A stretch of DNA of 43,561 bases, taken from NCBI GenBank assembly GCA_938034705.1, contig CALHMG010000137.1, positions 1-43,561 on the forward strand. The letters are read 5' to 3'. The stretch's first letter is position 1, and every line of letters begins with the position of its first letter. The DNA is from an uncultured Gammaproteobacteria bacterium (GTDB lineage Bacteria; Pseudomonadota; Gammaproteobacteria; Arenicellales; CALHMG01). Shown here piece after piece: positions 33,683-41,462 of this stretch. The position numbers and the translations under genes were made by a program. The notes below the pieces were generated by a model. It made no database searches, was not told the DNA's origin, and saw nothing but the letters and a program-made list of their open reading frames with translations.

Positions 33683-35038
33683 ATGACGGCGCCGAACAAG
33701 CAATCTGAGTCCATCCATCTTCATCTGGATACGGTAGGCGGCATTGCGGGCGACATGTTTGTCGCAGCGCTGCTTGACGCCCGTCCCGAACTTGAAACGG
33801 AGATGCTGGCTGCGTTGACCACGGCCGATCTGGACACGCTTGTCACCGTCAATCGCGAGGATTTTGACGATGGAACACTGACGGGGTCACGGATCACCGT
33901 CGCACCCGTGGGAGCGGCTGCGACCGGACCTGAGCACGGCCACGGCGCGGCTGAGCACGTCCATCACCACGATCATCACCATGGCGTTCACGAACATACG
34001 CACGACCATGGACATGGACATGGACACGACCATGGACACGAACATGATCACGGACATTCGCACGCGCACACCCACCGGGCGTGGCGTGACATACGCGCAA
34101 TGCTCCAGCAGGCAAAGCTGCCAACCGGCGCGAAATCCGCAGCGATTGAAATATTCTCCGAGCTCGCGAAAGCCGAGGCGCGCGTGCACGGCAAGTCGGT
34201 CGATGATGTCGCCTTTCACGAAGTTGGCGCCTGGGACTCGATTGCCGACATTGTGATGGCTGGATGGTTGATCGATCGAATGGGCATCACGAGCACGTCC
34301 TCTTCGGCACTCCCGATGGGCCGTGGTCTCGTGCCGACGGCTCACGGCCGATTGCCTGTGCCGACACCGGCTACGGCGCTGTTACTCGAAGGAATGCCGC
34401 TTGTTGATGACGGACTGGAGGGTGAACGTGTCACGCCGACGGGTGCCGCCATTCTCAAGTTTCTTCAACCGACGTTCAGCGGCTCCAACTCCCCGCGTGT
34501 GCTTCAGGGAACGGGAGCAGGGTTTGGCACCAAGCGTTTTCCCGGTATCAGCAATATGCTGCGCGCCAGTCTCTATGACAGCCACTCAGCGCCAGGTTTC
34601 AGTAACGAGCAGATTGCGTTGATCGAGTTCGAAATCGACGATCAGACCCCGGAAGATCTGGGAGTAGGACTTGAGGCGTTGCGAAACTCCAGCGATGTTC
34701 TTGACGTTGTGCAGAGTACGGTGACCGGCAAAAAGAATCGTTTGATGATTCGGGTTCAGGTCATGACGCGGATCAGTGCGGTCAACAGCGTGCTTGAAAG
34801 ATGTTTTACCCAAACAACAACTCTGGGCGCGCGATGGCAGATAATCAATCGCGCCGTACTGGATCGCACCCCCGGCGAAAAGACCGTCGGAAACAACACG
34901 ATCCGGATCAAGACCGCAAGACGACCGGACGGCTCTACAACAACAAAGGCCGAAATCGACGACCTGGCGGACGGCGACAGCGATAACGACAGCCATCGAC
35001 ACCGCCAGGCACTTAGACGTGATGCCGAGGACCAATAG
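33683..35038 (+). CDS. larC: Nickel pincer cofactor biosynthesis protein LarC (nickel insertase)
   Basis: 451 aa from the ATG at 33683; a TTG at 33665 is in frame but has no better site. LarC inserts nickel into the dithiolated pyridinium mononucleotide using CTP. The N-terminus HLHLDTVGGIAGDMFVAALLD and the block KAEARVHGKSVDDVAFHEVGAWDSIADI are family signatures; the C-terminal half includes FEIDDQTPEDLGV. Between them, about residues 83-133, is a long His/Asp/Gly-rich insert likely to bind or store Ni2+. In Lactiplantibacillus the gene is split by a programmed frameshift; here both halves are one continuous frame. larE starts three bases after its stop. Confidence 0.95.
   Translation: MTAPNKQSESIHLHLDTVGGIAGDMFVAALLDARPELETEMLAALTTADLDTLVTVNREDFDDGTLTGSRITVAPVGAAATGPEHGHGAAEHVHHHDHHHGVHEHTHDHGHGHGHDHGHEHDHGHSHAHTHRAWRDIRAMLQQAKLPTGAKSAAIEIFSELAKAEARVHGKSVDDVAFHEVGAWDSIADIVMAGWLIDRMGITSTSSSALPMGRGLVPTAHGRLPVPTPATALLLEGMPLVDDGLEGERVTPTGAAILKFLQPTFSGSNSPRVLQGTGAGFGTKRFPGISNMLRASLYDSHSAPGFSNEQIALIEFEIDDQTPEDLGVGLEALRNSSDVLDVVQSTVTGKKNRLMIRVQVMTRISAVNSVLERCFTQTTTLGARWQIINRAVLDRTPGEKTVGNNTIRIKTARRPDGSTTTKAEIDDLADGDSDNDSHRHRQALRRDAEDQ
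33930..34080 (+). repeat. His-rich coding repeat within larC
   Basis: Imperfect six-base repeats of the GGACAT / GGACAC type encode alternating Gly-His and Asp-His runs (HDHGHEHDHGHSHAHTH near the end). A metal-binding tract is the obvious reading. Repeat number is likely to vary between strains. Confidence 0.7.
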
Positions 35039-35041
35039 AAC

Positions 35042-35848
35042 GTGACCGCAGAAAAACTAATCGCCGACCTTGAGGCCGCGATCGACGCGATCGGGCCGAT
35101 CGCGGTTGCCGTGAGTGGCGGCGTGGACAGCATGACTCTCGCGGTCGTCGCCGGTCGAATGACAGACCGGTCCGTGCAGATGTTTCATGCCGTGTCTCCG
35201 GCCGTGCCCGAAGAATCAACCGATCGGGTACGGGCCTACGCAAAGACCGAGAACTGGGATCTGCAGGTCTTGAACGCCGGTGAATTTGACGACGAAAACT
35301 ACATGGCTAATCCAGCCAATCGATGCTTTTTCTGCAAAACCAATCTCTACGGTGCAATGGTCTCCCATACCCGGGCCACTTTAGTATCAGGTACAAACAC
35401 GGACGACCTTGGCGACTATCGACCCGGTCTGAAAGCCGCCGACGATCATGGGGTTAAGCACCCGTACGTTGACGCCGGGATCAGCAAGGCCGGGGTACGG
35501 TTAATCGCGAGAAAGCTTGAACTCGACGATGTCGCCGAACTTCCGGCCGCGCCCTGTCTGTCCAGTCGCGTTGAAACGGGAATCAGCATCGACCCCGCCC
35601 AGCTTTTGAGCATCAACGCCGTGGAAAAAATGCTCCGAAACGAACTGACCGCAAAGACCGTACGCTGCAGAGTTCGAGAGGCCGGCATCGTCATAGAGCT
35701 CGATGAAGACTGTCTTGATGGTCTCGCCGATGCAGAACGCGAGTCTTTGCGCAGGTCCGTTGCCAGTCACTTCATCAAAAGCCGTCCAGACGCTTCGGTG
35801 TCGTTCGAGGCCTATCGAATGGGCAGCGCATTTTTGACCACCATCTGA
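35042..35848 (+). CDS. larE: LarE sulfur transferase of nickel pincer cofactor synthesis, three-cysteine type
   Basis: 268 aa from a GTG at 35042. LarE adenylates the LarB product and converts its two carboxylates to thiocarboxylates. The PP-loop SGGVDS is at residues 25-30. Three cysteines are placed as Cys95 and Cys98 in NRCFFCKTN and Cys172 in PAAPCLSSR. The sacrificial Lactiplantibacillus enzyme uses a single cysteine (Cys176). From memory, LarE proteins with three such cysteines bind a [4Fe-4S] cluster and can act catalytically, so this one is probably the cluster type. It is tightly placed between larC (3 bases) and larB (11 bases). Confidence 0.94.
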   Translation: MTAEKLIADLEAAIDAIGPIAVAVSGGVDSMTLAVVAGRMTDRSVQMFHAVSPAVPEESTDRVRAYAKTENWDLQVLNAGEFDDENYMANPANRCFFCKTNLYGAMVSHTRATLVSGTNTDDLGDYRPGLKAADDHGVKHPYVDAGISKAGVRLIARKLELDDVAELPAAPCLSSRVETGISIDPAQLLSINAVEKMLRNELTAKTVRCRVREAGIVIELDEDCLDGLADAERESLRRSVASHFIKSRPDASVSFEAYRMGSAFLTTI

Positions 35849-35859
35849 AGACCAAATCC

Positions 35860-36531
35860 ATGAAAGACCGAGACCACACGCCTGATGATGCTCGCGCATC
35901 AAGAATAGGTATCGACGAAGCAATACTCTGTGACAGCAAACGCTCAGAGCATATCGACAGCATTCTCAACGATGCGGCAGCAAAACAGATGTCTTTGCTC
36001 CTGACACGAATTTCAACCGAGAAAGTCGAAGCTCTGCCAGCAAGACACAGGGAACGCCTCGACCATGATCCGGTCTCCAACACCGCCTGGTTCGGTCAAC
36101 CAACCCGCGATCTGCCAGAAACCGCTGATGTGGCGATCGTAACCGCCGGCACGTCGGACGTCCCTGTTGCGCGCGAAGCGGTTCGTACCCTTGAATTCAA
36201 CGGTGTCCGAAGCCACGAGGTCTATGACGTTGGCGTAGCCGGGGTCTGGCGATTGATGGATCGCGTCGATGAACTGAAGCAGTTTTCGGTGGTTATCGCA
36301 GTCGCCGGAATGGATGCTGCTTTGCCGAGTGTTCTTGGCGGTCTGGTTCCGGGTTTGATCATCGCGGTACCGACGTCCGTAGGATACGGGGTCGCCACAG
36401 GTGGCAATGCCGCACTGAACGCGATTCTGGCAAGCTGTGCGCCCGGAATCTGCGTCATGAATATAGATAACGGATATGGAGCGGCCTGTGCGGCCCTGCG
36501 CGCTATCAACAGTTTTAGCGAAAGTGCTTAA
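35860..36531 (+). CDS. larB: LarB, pyridinium-3,5-biscarboxylic acid mononucleotide synthase
   Basis: 223 aa. LarB carboxylates the pyridinium ring of nicotinic acid adenine dinucleotide and releases AMP, the first step of the nickel pincer cofactor. The C-terminal PurE-like domain is clear: VAIVTAGTSDVPVAREA, VYDVGVAGVWRLM, VIAVAGMDAALPSVLGGLV, PTSVGYGVATGGNAALNA and the SCAPGICVMNIDNGYGA block, whose Cys193 matches the cysteine that binds the substrate covalently in the characterised enzyme. It is the third gene of larC-larE-larB; a GC-rich hairpin follows. Confidence 0.95.
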   Translation: MKDRDHTPDDARASRIGIDEAILCDSKRSEHIDSILNDAAAKQMSLLLTRISTEKVEALPARHRERLDHDPVSNTAWFGQPTRDLPETADVAIVTAGTSDVPVAREAVRTLEFNGVRSHEVYDVGVAGVWRLMDRVDELKQFSVVIAVAGMDAALPSVLGGLVPGLIIAVPTSVGYGVATGGNAALNAILASCAPGICVMNIDNGYGAACAALRAINSFSESA

Positions 36532-36561
36532 AGACTGAAGCGGCACATTTTTCTGGAAGCT

Positions 36562-36592
36562 GGCCTGACCCGAAGGGTGATGCGGGTCGGCC
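36562..36592 (+). terminator. GC-rich hairpin after larB
   Basis: GGCC-GACCCG and CGGGTC-GGCC pair across a ten-base loop, with one bulged T, 31 bases after the larB stop. No T-run follows, so it is either a Rho-dependent or 3'-protecting structure rather than a classical terminator. Confidence 0.45.
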
Positions 36593-36787
36593 GAAGGTGA
36601 GCAACACTTTCAACATAGACGCCTGAATCAGATATCCAACACGCCGTTGCAGGAATAACTGTCTTCAGGAAATCTCCCCGCTAACAATCAGACACGTCAC
36701 CCGGAACTTCCGATAGTGGCTCGATTTTTCATAGGACTAAATCGGCCTTATTGAACTCGATAGTATTCACATGAAAAAACCGGGGCA

Positions 36788-36816
36788 TTGCACCTGACAA
36801 TTCATGTCGATGTAAT
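36788..36816 (+). promoter_or_regulatory. Candidate sigma-70 promoter for the VWA gene
   Basis: TTGCAC (36788-36793) is followed after exactly 17 bases by TGTAAT (36811-36816, five of six consensus bases). A start near 36823 would give a 307-base leader. Confidence 0.5.
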
Positions 36817-36929
36817 GAACTCACGAAAAACATGAGATCAACTTCATAGTTCACCCAAACCCTCCTACGTAGTATTCGTTGTGGGTGTACGAACAAGCAC
36901 TCGAAGTCTCCGGGGGGTGACTTGCAGAG

Positions 36930-37078
36930 CCAGACCCAAACGTCTGGATCTCACAAGAGACAAAGAGCGTCGCAACAACGCTCTTAACAACGGTTCTCAC
37001 GAACCTCGTTGTAACCCCTGGTCGCGATCGAGCACTTGCTTCGTGTTTAGTCTGACGCGGATCAACCCGTATCAGACT
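36930..37078 (+). promoter_or_regulatory. Four tandem hairpins in the VWA leader
   Basis: Hairpin 1: CCAGAC/GTCTGG, 36930-36947. Hairpin 2: AAGAGCG/CGCTCTT, 36963-36985. Hairpin 3: ACAACGGTTC with GAACC-TC-GTTGT, 36987-37012, ten pairs with a two-base bulge. Hairpin 4: AGTCTGA/TCAGACT, 37049-37078, with a CGG/CCG inner stem. The core CAGAC or its complement GTCTG occurs six times between 36931 and 37102, so alternative pairings are possible. No known riboswitch is recognised. Confidence 0.55.
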
Positions 37079-37092
37079 GTCTGGAAAGCAAC

Positions 37093-37117
37093 GCCATCAG
37101 ACGATGGCAACTTTTTT
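37093..37117 (+). terminator. Terminator-like hairpin just before the VWA start (possible attenuator)
   Basis: GCCATC and GATGGC pair around an AGAC tetraloop (37093-37108); AAC follows, then six T (37112-37117). The ribosome site GGGGTGA begins immediately after, and the ATG is at 37130. Its position inside the leader suggests conditional termination. The three-base offset of the T-run makes it weaker than the 39030 terminator. Confidence 0.5.
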
Positions 37118-37129
37118 GGGGTGACAACA

Positions 37130-38983
37130 ATGTACGGTTTCAAATTCAAACTTCGTAGCGCTCTCACGGTTCTCGCAACCGGCGGTGTGCTGCTCTCGAC
37201 TCCTGCGAACGCGCAGAAAGTTGACAACAATCCGGATCTGCCGGTTCAGTGTGGCCTGGACATCGTCCTGGTGCTGGACGCTTCAGGTTCAATCAAATAC
37301 ACGAACGATCCTTCAGTCGCTGACGACAAAAACGGTTCTATCGACCGTGTCGCCGGCGCCGCTAACGCGTTTCTGAACGCGTTTTCAAACACTAACAGCC
37401 GCGTCGCGGTTGTCAGCTACTCGCACGACAGCGTTGAGCAGACAAACTATGCCGACGTGAACCCCGGCACTATCGCAGCTGGCGGCATTCATAATGTCGC
37501 AATCGGCGACGCGGGCGGCCTGGCTGGTCCAGTTCCAGCAGGCACGACCGGCTACGCCGAACACGCGGGCAAAGGGGGCTCCACTAACTGGGAGGCCGCC
37601 ATGATGTCGACTCGCGACATGCTGTCAGGCGCTACAGGAAACAGTCCTCGCCACAACGTTCCGCGACTTGTGGTTCACATTACTGACGGACAGCCAACCA
37701 GTTATATCGATCCAACGACGAATTCGCCAACAACCGGCAACTCATCGATGGCTCTCAGCAACGCCGCTGGCGTCGCCAAGCAGATCATGACCGATCAGAA
37801 TGCTCATATTTACACTGTTGGAGTTGGCGGCGCAGCTAGCCACGTCAGCAAGCTGGAGCAGATCTCGGGCCCTGACGTTTACAACCAGGCCGACGTAAAT
37901 CAGACGTTTGACGCATCGACTACCGACGTGATTCTGGCAACTGACTTTGTAGAACTCGAGAAGCTGCTCGCCGGTTTCGCAACCGAGCTTTGCGCACCTT
38001 CACTGACCATCACGAACCTGGTTTCTGAAGCCGATACGCCTGACACCTATGAAGTGGATGCGGGTTGGAATTTCACCGCGAAGCCTATGGCATCGGACAA
38101 CACATACGAGTGGGTACTGCCTAACGCAACTGCAGCAGCCAACAAGACATCAACAACCGACGACAATGGTCGAGTTCAGTTTCAGTGGCAGCTTGAAGAT
38201 GCCATCAACTGGGCACCAGGCATGATCAATGTCAAGCAGACACAGCAGACCGGTTACGACAACATGGTCAACGTTGAGTGTTTTCGAACCAACCGTTCGG
38301 TTACAAACCAGCCCTTCACAGCCAACTACGAAAGCACCACCGGCTCTATCGACGTCAACGTTGAAGCCGACGACATCGTAACCTGTGAAGTGATGAATAA
38401 TTCCAATCGTCGAGATGGCGCAGACGGTTCACCAACGAGACGTGGCGTATGGTGGAGAAAGCATCCTGAAGCTGTAGCTCAGTGTCTTGCAGAGAGTAAT
38501 GGCATGATCGACGTCGGAATCTTCGAAGTTCGCGATGAAGCCTACGACGACGAAATTGACGCATACAAGATCCACGACGGCAGCACCAAGGGTGATCGCG
38601 ATAACGTAGCCGATCGAGGAATTGATCTTGCACTGGGTGTACTTAACACCGACACGGTAACTCACCGCAGCGGCTTTATTTATCCTACAGTCAAGACTGA
38701 GTGCATGCGTGCAACTCGCCAGCTGATGGTTGCTCACTGCAACACGGTATGGATGGGAACCCCGGGACCGATTGATTTTGACAAGAGTCGTGAAATCGTC
38801 GTCCAGAACTGCAAGACGCGCGGCACAGAGGCACAGCTTGCAGAACGCGAAGCTAACCTGAGAGCACTTCGCGCTGAGCTGATCCGTTACTCATCTTCCG
38901 GTCACCATATTGACCTGCAGCGAGATGGCGGAGTAGAAGACGCAAACGCTTACTACGACGATCCTCGCGATCCACGTGACTAA
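37130..38983 (+). CDS. Secreted von Willebrand factor A domain protein
   Basis: 617 aa from the ATG at 37130, chosen because it has a GGGGTGA site six bases away and starts the signal peptide (LRSALTVLATGGVLLSTPANA). The VWA domain (about 40-290) has a complete MIDAS: DASGS at 50-54, the Thr in GKGGSTNWEAAM, and the Asp in HITDGQP. A beta-rich segment follows (about 295-430), then a C-terminal module starting GVWWRKHPEAVAQCL that resembles the G-x-W-x-x-HP repeat modules of secreted proteins. The C-terminus is acidic. Cysteines suggest disulfides. Codon use looks less GC-biased than in the flanking lar genes, and the gene separates larCEB from larA. It may be a metal-dependent adhesin or surface factor; function unknown. 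Confidence 0.8.
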   Translation: MYGFKFKLRSALTVLATGGVLLSTPANAQKVDNNPDLPVQCGLDIVLVLDASGSIKYTNDPSVADDKNGSIDRVAGAANAFLNAFSNTNSRVAVVSYSHDSVEQTNYADVNPGTIAAGGIHNVAIGDAGGLAGPVPAGTTGYAEHAGKGGSTNWEAAMMSTRDMLSGATGNSPRHNVPRLVVHITDGQPTSYIDPTTNSPTTGNSSMALSNAAGVAKQIMTDQNAHIYTVGVGGAASHVSKLEQISGPDVYNQADVNQTFDASTTDVILATDFVELEKLLAGFATELCAPSLTITNLVSEADTPDTYEVDAGWNFTAKPMASDNTYEWVLPNATAAANKTSTTDDNGRVQFQWQLEDAINWAPGMINVKQTQQTGYDNMVNVECFRTNRSVTNQPFTANYESTTGSIDVNVEADDIVTCEVMNNSNRRDGADGSPTRRGVWWRKHPEAVAQCLAESNGMIDVGIFEVRDEAYDDEIDAYKIHDGSTKGDRDNVADRGIDLALGVLNTDTVTHRSGFIYPTVKTECMRATRQLMVAHCNTVWMGTPGPIDFDKSREIVVQNCKTRGTEAQLAEREANLRALRAELIRYSSSGHHIDLQRDGGVEDANAYYDDPRDPRD

Positions 38984-39029
38984 GCAAGACAGCTCGTCAC
39001 ACCAACGGTGAGGCGAAAGCAAGTCCAGA

Positions 39030-39057
39030 AAGCCCTGACGCAAGTCAGGGCTTTTTT
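39030..39057 (+). terminator. Strong intrinsic terminator after the VWA gene
   Basis: AAGCCCTGAC and GTCAGGGCTT form a perfect ten-pair stem with a GCAA loop, followed directly by a T-run ending at 39057. It ends the VWA transcript; on the minus strand it is preceded by the aldo/keto reductase stop and could act weakly for that gene too. Confidence 0.95.
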
Positions 39058-39060
39058 GCG

Positions 39061-39936
39061 TCAGGTACCGAGACCGAAAATCGTGCTCAGACGTGACTTG
39101 TCTTCGAATTCGGACATCGTCTGTTCATCGGGTTTGGCCGTATAGCGTGTGGCCGCATCGAGCACTTTGGGCAGAAGGTCTACATCACCCACCGTGTTAA
39201 TGAATATTCTCGGGCGTGCCATGCACCAGTGCATCGCTTTGTCGATGTCACTCTGCTCGGACAGCGGTTCATACCACGTGTTGTAGTTAGCCGATTTCGC
39301 CGCCCATGGACCTCGGGCAACGGACTTTATGGTCTGTACAGCGCAGTTACGCTCTTCGGCGATGGCGCAGACTTCGTCGAACTCACGGGCATAGCGATCG
39401 TTCGCGTAGAAAATTCGGTTGTAGGGCAAAAGGACCGAGTCAAAATCAAACGCGGCGAGCGATCGTTTGTGCATGGCAGCAATTGTCCATCCATGCCCGG
39501 TCACGCCAATGGCTTTGATCAGCCCCTCTTCCTTCGCTTCGACTAGCGCCCTGATTGCACCATCATCGCCAAAAGCGCTATCCCACTCATCGGGGTGGTA
39601 CAGCGCGTGCATCTGCAAGAGGTCCACGTGATCGGTTTTAAGACGATCCAGGGAGACCGCGAGTTGATCCTTTACGGCCTGATAGGTACGGCCATCGGTC
39701 TTCGTCGCAAGAAAGAAATCGCTTCGGTGTCGCTGCATCCAGGGACCGATCCTCTTTTCGGCGACTCCGTACCTGGGCGCGGTGTCAATATGGTTGACGC
39801 CATACTCCAGCAATACATCCAGCGTCCTGTCGGCAACGGACTGGTCAACGTTTTTCAGCGCAGCAGCACCAAAGAGGGTTACCGTGCTCATGTGACCACT
39901 GCGGCCGAAAGGCCGTTTTTCGATAGTCTTGCTCAT
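39061..39936 (-). CDS. Aldo/keto reductase
   Basis: 291 aa from the ATG at 39936 (MSKTIEKRPFGRSG); longer upstream frames are not family-like. Cytoplasmic TIM-barrel NADPH-dependent oxidoreductase. The catalytic tetrad is visible: Asp and Tyr in HIDTAPRYGVAE, Lys in FFLATKTDGR and His in VDLLQMHAL. Segments ALVEAKEEGLIKAIGVTGHG and CAVQTIKSVARGPWA place it in the large bacterial AKR group that reduces small carbonyls. It shares a 140-base divergent control region with larA, so a metabolic link to a hydroxyacid or hydroxycarbonyl is plausible but unproven. Confidence 0.9.
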   Translation of the reverse strand: MSKTIEKRPFGRSGHMSTVTLFGAAALKNVDQSVADRTLDVLLEYGVNHIDTAPRYGVAEKRIGPWMQRHRSDFFLATKTDGRTYQAVKDQLAVSLDRLKTDHVDLLQMHALYHPDEWDSAFGDDGAIRALVEAKEEGLIKAIGVTGHGWTIAAMHKRSLAAFDFDSVLLPYNRIFYANDRYAREFDEVCAIAEERNCAVQTIKSVARGPWAAKSANYNTWYEPLSEQSDIDKAMHWCMARPRIFINTVGDVDLLPKVLDAATRYTAKPDEQTMSEFEDKSRLSTIFGLGT

Positions 39937-39972
39937 GGATGAAATTACCCGCTTTCCTGAATTCCGCGGCAG

Positions 39973-39978
39973 TATAAT
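39973..39978 (+). promoter_or_regulatory. Consensus -10 box between the reductase and larA
   Basis: A perfect TATAAT on the plus strand, reading TATACT on the minus strand one base offset, so it may serve both divergent genes. No good -35 box is visible at 15-18 bases. The implied larA leader is about 92 bases. Confidence 0.35.
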
Positions 39979-40076
39979 CAGAACCGACAACCGCCAAGTT
40001 TTTCCGTTCCGAATCCGGACGGTGCTGAGACGCGATACCGGGTCAACAACACCAAAACAGGCTACCGAGAACAACC

Positions 40077-41381
40077 ATGCACATTCGCCTCAACTACGGT
40101 CACGACGGGCTCAACGTCAAAATGCCGGCACAAGCCCAGGTCGAGATCATCAGAAAACCTGAAATGCCCATTTTGGAGGATCCCCGACGTGCGGTCGAGG
40201 ATGCACTGGACAAAGGCCCGGGTCCGAATCTTGCGGCTGTCGCGGCGGGCGGCAAAAGTGCGTGCATTGCCGTCTGTGACATCACCCGACCCGTTCCCAA
40301 CGGACTCTTTCTGCGACCGATGATCGAACGACTCATGGCGGGTGGCATCGAGCTTAAAAACATAACCGTAATCGTCGCGACCGGGCTGCACCGCCCGAAT
40401 GAAGGCGCCGAGTTGGCAGAGCTGATCGACGATGACTGGGTGCTGGAGAATGTCACCGTCGTAAATCATTTCGCGCGGGACGACGACGCGCATAAATTGC
40501 TGGGACAGACACGCAGCCGCGGTACCGTCGTGCGTCTTGACCGCAGACTGGTAGATGCCGACATCAAAATTGCCACAGGTCTCGTCGAACCCCACTTCAT
40601 GGCCGGTTATTCAGGCGGCCGCAAGGTCTTTGCGCCAGGTCTCGCCCACGCCGAAACCATCACAACGTTTCACAGCGCCAGGTTCATGGCCGATCCGGCA
40701 GCGTCAAACTGCAACTTCGACCAAAACCCGCTGCATGAAGAACAACTGGAAATCATGAACCTGCTGGGCGACGCGTGGGCGCTGAATACCGTAATCGACG
40801 AAGACAGGAAGCTGTCGTTTGTCAATTTTGGGGAGATTCTTCAAAGTCACAGCGAAGCCGTCGAATACGTCCGCGAGTATTGCGAAGTCCGTACGCAGCG
40901 GCGTTATCCGACTGTCGTCACAAGCGCCGCAGGCTATCCACTGGACAAAACCTACTACCAGACCGTCAAGGGAATGGTGGGAGCCATGGAAATTCTGGAA
41001 CCCGGAGGAAACCTGATCATCGCATCAGAGATATCGGAGGGTATGGGTTCAGAGGAATTTGTCGAAGCGCAACGCCGGCTCGTCGAGCTCGGACCAGAAC
41101 GCTTTCTTGAAGACATACTCAAAAAATCCCACGCAGACATCGACGAGTGGCAGACCCAGATGCAGCTGCGCCCAATGGCAATCGGCAACATCCACCTCTT
41201 CACTCGCGAACTGTCCGCTTCGGATCAACGCCTGACCGGCGTCAACTGCGTCGATTCGGTCGAAGCCGCAATAGACCAAAGCATCCGCCAAACGGGAGAC
41301 ACCAACGTCGCCGTCATTCCCGAGGGGCCTTACCTGGTACCGTTTTGTGGAAACCGGGACAGTCAGACTGCCGCTGCGTGA
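40077..41381 (+). CDS. larA: LarA-family nickel-pincer racemase/epimerase
   Basis: 434 aa. LarA carries the covalently bound nickel pincer nucleotide and interconverts alpha-hydroxyacid stereoisomers by hydride transfer. The key residues of the characterised lactate racemase (His108, His174, Lys184, His200) have counterparts here at His105 in TGLHRPNEG, His173 in VEPHFMAGYSGG, Lys183 in GGRKVFAPGLA and His199 in TTFHSARFM, with near-constant spacing. Other LarA homologues act on malate, phenyllactate or sugar acids, so lactate is not assured. It is on the same strand as larC-larE-larB but 3.5 kb away, divergent from an aldo/keto reductase. A hairpin follows the stop. Confidence 0.93.
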   Translation: MHIRLNYGHDGLNVKMPAQAQVEIIRKPEMPILEDPRRAVEDALDKGPGPNLAAVAAGGKSACIAVCDITRPVPNGLFLRPMIERLMAGGIELKNITVIVATGLHRPNEGAELAELIDDDWVLENVTVVNHFARDDDAHKLLGQTRSRGTVVRLDRRLVDADIKIATGLVEPHFMAGYSGGRKVFAPGLAHAETITTFHSARFMADPAASNCNFDQNPLHEEQLEIMNLLGDAWALNTVIDEDRKLSFVNFGEILQSHSEAVEYVREYCEVRTQRRYPTVVTSAAGYPLDKTYYQTVKGMVGAMEILEPGGNLIIASEISEGMGSEEFVEAQRRLVELGPERFLEDILKKSHADIDEWQTQMQLRPMAIGNIHLFTRELSASDQRLTGVNCVDSVEAAIDQSIRQTGDTNVAVIPEGPYLVPFCGNRDSQTAAA

Positions 41382-41387
41382 TCCTGA

Positions 41388-41406
41388 TGAGGAGGACGAG
41401 TCCTCA
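41388..41406 (+). terminator. Hairpin after larA
   Basis: TGAGGA and TCCTCA are perfectly complementary around a seven-base loop, just seven bases after the larA stop; a second register GAGGAC/GTCCTC overlaps. No T-run is present, so it is probably a 3'-end or Rho-dependent structure. Confidence 0.35.
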
Positions 41407-41418
41407 CACCATGACTAT

Positions 41419-41452
41419 CAAACAAAGCGCAAATCAATGCGCAAACAAAGCG
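41419..41452. repeat. Two 11-base direct repeats between larA and the DUF3144 gene
   Basis: CAAACAAAGCG occurs at 41419-41429 and 41442-41452. The pair lies in the 81-base convergent gap. Meaning unknown. Confidence 0.35.
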
Positions 41453-41462
41453 GTCTGCTGAA

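Larger units (their letters stand above)
36532..37129 (+). other. Gene-free 598-base region with promoter and structured leader
   Basis: No convincing gene. The left part holds the larB hairpin and AT-richer sequence. A promoter is predicted at 36788-36816, and from about 36823 to the VWA start there is a 307-base leader packed with hairpins: 36930-36947, 36963-36985, 36987-37012, 37049-37078 and 37093-37108. An open frame reaching back to 36881 across these hairpins is not expected to be translated, because the signal peptide begins at 37130. Confidence 0.65.

Noticed and set aside
36881-37129. N-terminal 83-residue extension of the VWA protein from 36881
   Set aside because: The extension is Arg/Asn-rich, would bury the signal peptide, and its DNA is a string of hairpins; the ATG at 37130 has the good ribosome site.
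41385-41410. CTGATGA followed by a stem after larA, resembling the core of a hammerhead ribozyme
   Set aside because: After the stem the required CGAAA-type core is missing (ACACC instead) and no third stem with a cleavage triplet is visible, so this is a chance match.
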